Below, in pieces: positions 63,901 to 64,000 of a DNA stretch of 64,000 nucleotides. Source of the DNA: Snodgrassella sp945267035 (lineage in GTDB: Bacteria > Pseudomonadota > Gammaproteobacteria > Burkholderiales > Neisseriaceae). Every line of letters starts with the position of its first letter. Within the stretch, counting starts at the first letter, position 1. Under the pieces are notes generated by a model. The model did no database searches and had not been told where the DNA came from. It saw only the letters and a program-made list of their open reading frames with translations. The DNA lies in NCBI RefSeq assembly GCF_026535915.1, contig NZ_JAFNPF010000001.1:310001-374000 (forward strand), given 5' to 3'. Made by a program: the position numbers and the translations under genes.

Positions 63901-64000
63901 GGTTTGTCACATCAGTACGCTATATCATCGGTAAACGGGGTAAGTTTGCAGTGGTATTGCTCGAGGATGGCAGTGCCAAACAAGAGGTGGTTGTAGCCGG
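60939..64000 (+). CDS. dnaE: DNA polymerase III alpha subunit (3' end cut off by window)
   Basis: DnaE is the replicative polymerase of the cell. I translated it by hand since the frame runs off the window. It begins MSEKLPYIPLRLHTEFS. The N-terminal PHP domain (RLHTEFSIEDG) is followed by the polymerase palm with GPGRGSGAGSLVAYSL, the metal Asp pair in MPDFDIDFCQ, ALYRPGPMDLIPDF, and GADLLRRAMGKKK, and by the tandem helix-hairpin-helix region (NRRTMEALVRAGAFD). About 1,020 codons are present of a usual 1,140-1,160. Confidence 0.96.
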   Translation, partial: MSEKLPYIPLRLHTEFSIEDGIVRIKEAVNYAVSQGIPALAISDLMNVFALVKFYKACRNAGIKPIIGADVRLENPDNPDKPFRLMLLVKNHAGYLRLNNLLTDAYVGDNRNANQPMIEQQALAQGDNSGLICLSGAQYGEIGQALLAQKNEQALQACKKYQQWFGDRFYLEIQRLPERPEWEAVVAGSVDLAAKLHLPVVATHPTQFMRADDFQAHEARVCIASGYVLADNRRPHDFVPSQYFASPEEMNNRFADIPEALQNTLAIAQRCNLTLTLGEHYLPLFPTPEGMTLDDLLTHLSNEGLQERMAVLYPDEAERAKKMPEYQQRLDYELSIIIQMQFPGYFLIVQDFINWAKQNGCPVGPGRGSGAGSLVAYSLKITDLDPLRYNLLFERFLNPERVSMPDFDIDFCQENRWRVIQYVRHKYGIPAVSQIVTFGTMSSKSVVRDVGRVLDLPFGLCDRLSKLIPVEANKPLSLTKAMEAEPQINQLLREEEAEELMTLALKLEDLTRGLGMHAGGVLMAPGKIADFCPIYQASGEDASPVSMLDKDDVEQIGLVKFDFLGLRNLTIIEMAQDFIFKTTGEKIDVNQIPLDDAATYAKVFARGNTTAVFQFESVGMKKMLVTAKPTKFEEIIAFVALYRPGPMDLIPDFIRRMHGEEKVEYLHPFLEPVLDSTYGIMVYQEQVMQAAQVCGGYTLGGADLLRRAMGKKKVEEMVKHRAIFEAGAAEKGIDKNTANEIFNYMEKFAGYGFNKSHAAAYALVSYQTAWLKCHYLAEYLAATMSSELTNTDQLKIFVDDGLDNGITFLPPSVNHSEYRFMPDNNKQIRYGLGAIKGTGEGAVEAIVQARKLGGAFTDLFDFCQRVDRQHLNRRTMEALVRAGAFDELNDNRAQLLANISLAIENAEQQAANANQGGLFDMVEDAIEPLQMIEVKPWTLAQKLAEEKQAMGFYFSGHPFEPYADKVRALVSSKLSTLKPSNNKQKLAGFVTSVRYIIGKRGKFAVVLLEDGSAKQEVVVA

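Overview
The window reads as chromosomal DNA of a Neisseriaceae-type betaproteobacterium with an AT-leaning genome, perhaps Snodgrassella-like. This is inferred, because there is no rRNA in the window. The clues are a secG-tRNA-Leu(GAG) pair, a zapA-6S RNA pair, class II fructose-bisphosphate aldolase, ubiUVT plus ubiG, an exact AGGCTGCCTGAA 12-mer (a known Neisseriaceae DNA-uptake-sequence dialect), and several terminators built from the same GGCTGCCTG-like core.

Layout. 1-1.9 kb: feoA-feoB iron transport, feoB cut by the window edge. 2.4-2.7 kb: a CTGTTTT heptamer tandem array broken by 95 Ns. 3.1-5.5 kb: glmU, a small lipoprotein and a HAD nucleotidase. 5.9-9.5 kb: thiB-thiP-thiQ thiamine uptake. 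9.6-16.7 kb: fba, hpaC-hpaR, valS, ffh. 17.7-20.2 kb: an MFS symporter and a nucleoside hydrolase, probably a nucleoside uptake and cleavage pair. 20.2-27.5 kb: an AT-rich accessory stretch with three paralogous DUF3829 lipoproteins (the third lacking its C-terminal half), an orphan GyrI-like domain protein, a broken pentapeptide-repeat gene and a YiiX-like peptidase. 27.6-31.1 kb: azlCD, a nitroreductase and endonuclease V. 32.0-40.2 kb: ubiU-ubiV-ubiT (oxygen-independent ubiquinone hydroxylation), ubiG with a GT-C glycosyltransferase, lysP and a metallophosphoesterase.

40.5-46 kb: downstream of tRNA-Arg(CCG) lies a second, strongly AT-rich accessory block, all on the minus strand. In transcription order it holds a decayed gene, a frameshifted N-acetylmuramoyl-L-alanine amidase, a YwqK/MORN-like exported protein, a 63-residue ORF, a lipoprotein, a frameshifted small exported protein and a 410-residue unknown protein. 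The spacing is operon-like, with gaps of 2-8 nt or overlapping stop and start codons at most junctions. I read it as a decaying cell-wall-hydrolase cassette with possible immunity or accessory genes. This is the most interesting part of the window, and the functional reading is inference.

46-64 kb: mainly housekeeping again. It contains rhodanese, chaB, nfo, a Pcm-like methyltransferase, an exported alpha/beta hydrolase, tpiA, secG, tRNA-Leu, prolyl oligopeptidase, acpP-fabF, gpsA, a coiled-coil protein with zapA and 6S RNA, and dnaE cut by the window end. No CRISPR array, intact insertion sequence, integrase or prophage was seen. The housekeeping genes are intact, while the frame defects cluster in the two AT-rich accessory stretches. 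This argues for genuine gene decay there rather than general sequencing error.
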